From Paractinoplanes rishiriensis (GTDB lineage Bacteria > Actinomycetota > Actinomycetes > Mycobacteriales > Micromonosporaceae): DNA of 64,000 bases. The stretch lies in contig NZ_BOMV01000060.1 in the NCBI RefSeq assembly GCF_016862375.1, forward strand, positions 1-64,000, in the 5' to 3' direction. The position numbers and the translations under genes are program-made. Each line of letters begins with the position of its first letter. Positions within the stretch are counted from its first letter, which is position 1. This document shows, piece after piece, positions 61,236 to 64,000 of the stretch. The notes beneath the pieces were generated by a model. The model was not told the origin of the DNA, made no database searches, and worked only from the letters and a program-made list of their open reading frames with translations.

Positions 61236-64000
<2,765 letters not shown>

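Overview
The window is high-GC DNA with GTG/TTG starts, 4-bp start/stop overlaps and strong GGAGG ribosome-binding sites, typical of an actinobacterium. The gene set points to a soil-dwelling, mycelial member of the Micromonosporaceae, perhaps Actinoplanes-like: a GH9 cellulase with CBM2 and CBM3, a latex-clearing protein, a HAMP-repeat hybrid histidine kinase, many STAS/SpoIIE signalling proteins, DUF3159 and DUF2293 proteins, and a sortase-type surface protein. The taxon is an inference. No CRISPR array, rRNA, prophage or insertion sequence was recognised.

Layout. 1-5.7 kb: two GT4 glycosyltransferases, an orphan STAS protein, an LPVTG-anchored surface protein, a VOC protein and a cytochrome P450. 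5.7-9.3 kb: a small secreted protein, a GH9 cellulase under a CebR-type operator, and a ribosome-hibernation-like protein. 9.3-16.5 kb: an apparent minus-strand operon for a surface polysaccharide (UDP-xylose synthase, cellulose-synthase-like GT2, GalE, UDP-glucose dehydrogenase) that runs on into an ECF sigma factor and a membrane protein, driven from an AT-rich leader. 16.5-22.3 kb: a GH128-like glycosidase, a TetR/DUF3159/P-loop operon and, divergently, a TOTE-type primase-helicase fusion coupled to a HAD hydrolase. 22.7-31.4 kb: a solo sugar-binding lipoprotein, secreted proteins, an SGNH esterase, a large Ig-like surface protein, a possible remnant toxin/immunity pair and a DUF2293 protein. 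31.5-34 kb: a latex-clearing dioxygenase facing a double-HTH TetR regulator. 34-37.4 kb: GNAT, methyltransferase, GpsA coupled to an unknown protein, and tRNA-Lys(UUU).

37.8-39.7 kb holds a papain-like cysteine protease, a small protein sharing its C-terminal module, and a convergent chagasin-type cysteine-protease inhibitor, a compact protease/inhibitor locus. 40-47.4 kb is mostly housekeeping and regulation: MFS/ArsR, soluble transhydrogenase, L,D-transpeptidase lipoprotein, CGNR regulator, zinc anti-sigma factor, MscL and STAS. 47.9-53.5 kb is a stressosome-like operon (RsbR, RsbS, RsbT, a HATPase-PP2C protein, a histidine kinase, a REC-GAF-PP2C phosphatase) in which most genes overlap by 4 bp. 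53.6-56.3 kb is a PadR/ABC/FtsX operon. 56.3-64 kb has an oligopeptidase B, a FAD oxidase, a 700-bp gene-free stretch, a response regulator and the truncated hybrid kinase with HAMP repeats at the window edge.

The most promising loci for new biology are the papain/chagasin locus, the TOTE-like primase-helicase with its HAD partner and palindromic operator, and the extended stressosome operon. Family assignments are from sequence motifs and memory; no search was run.
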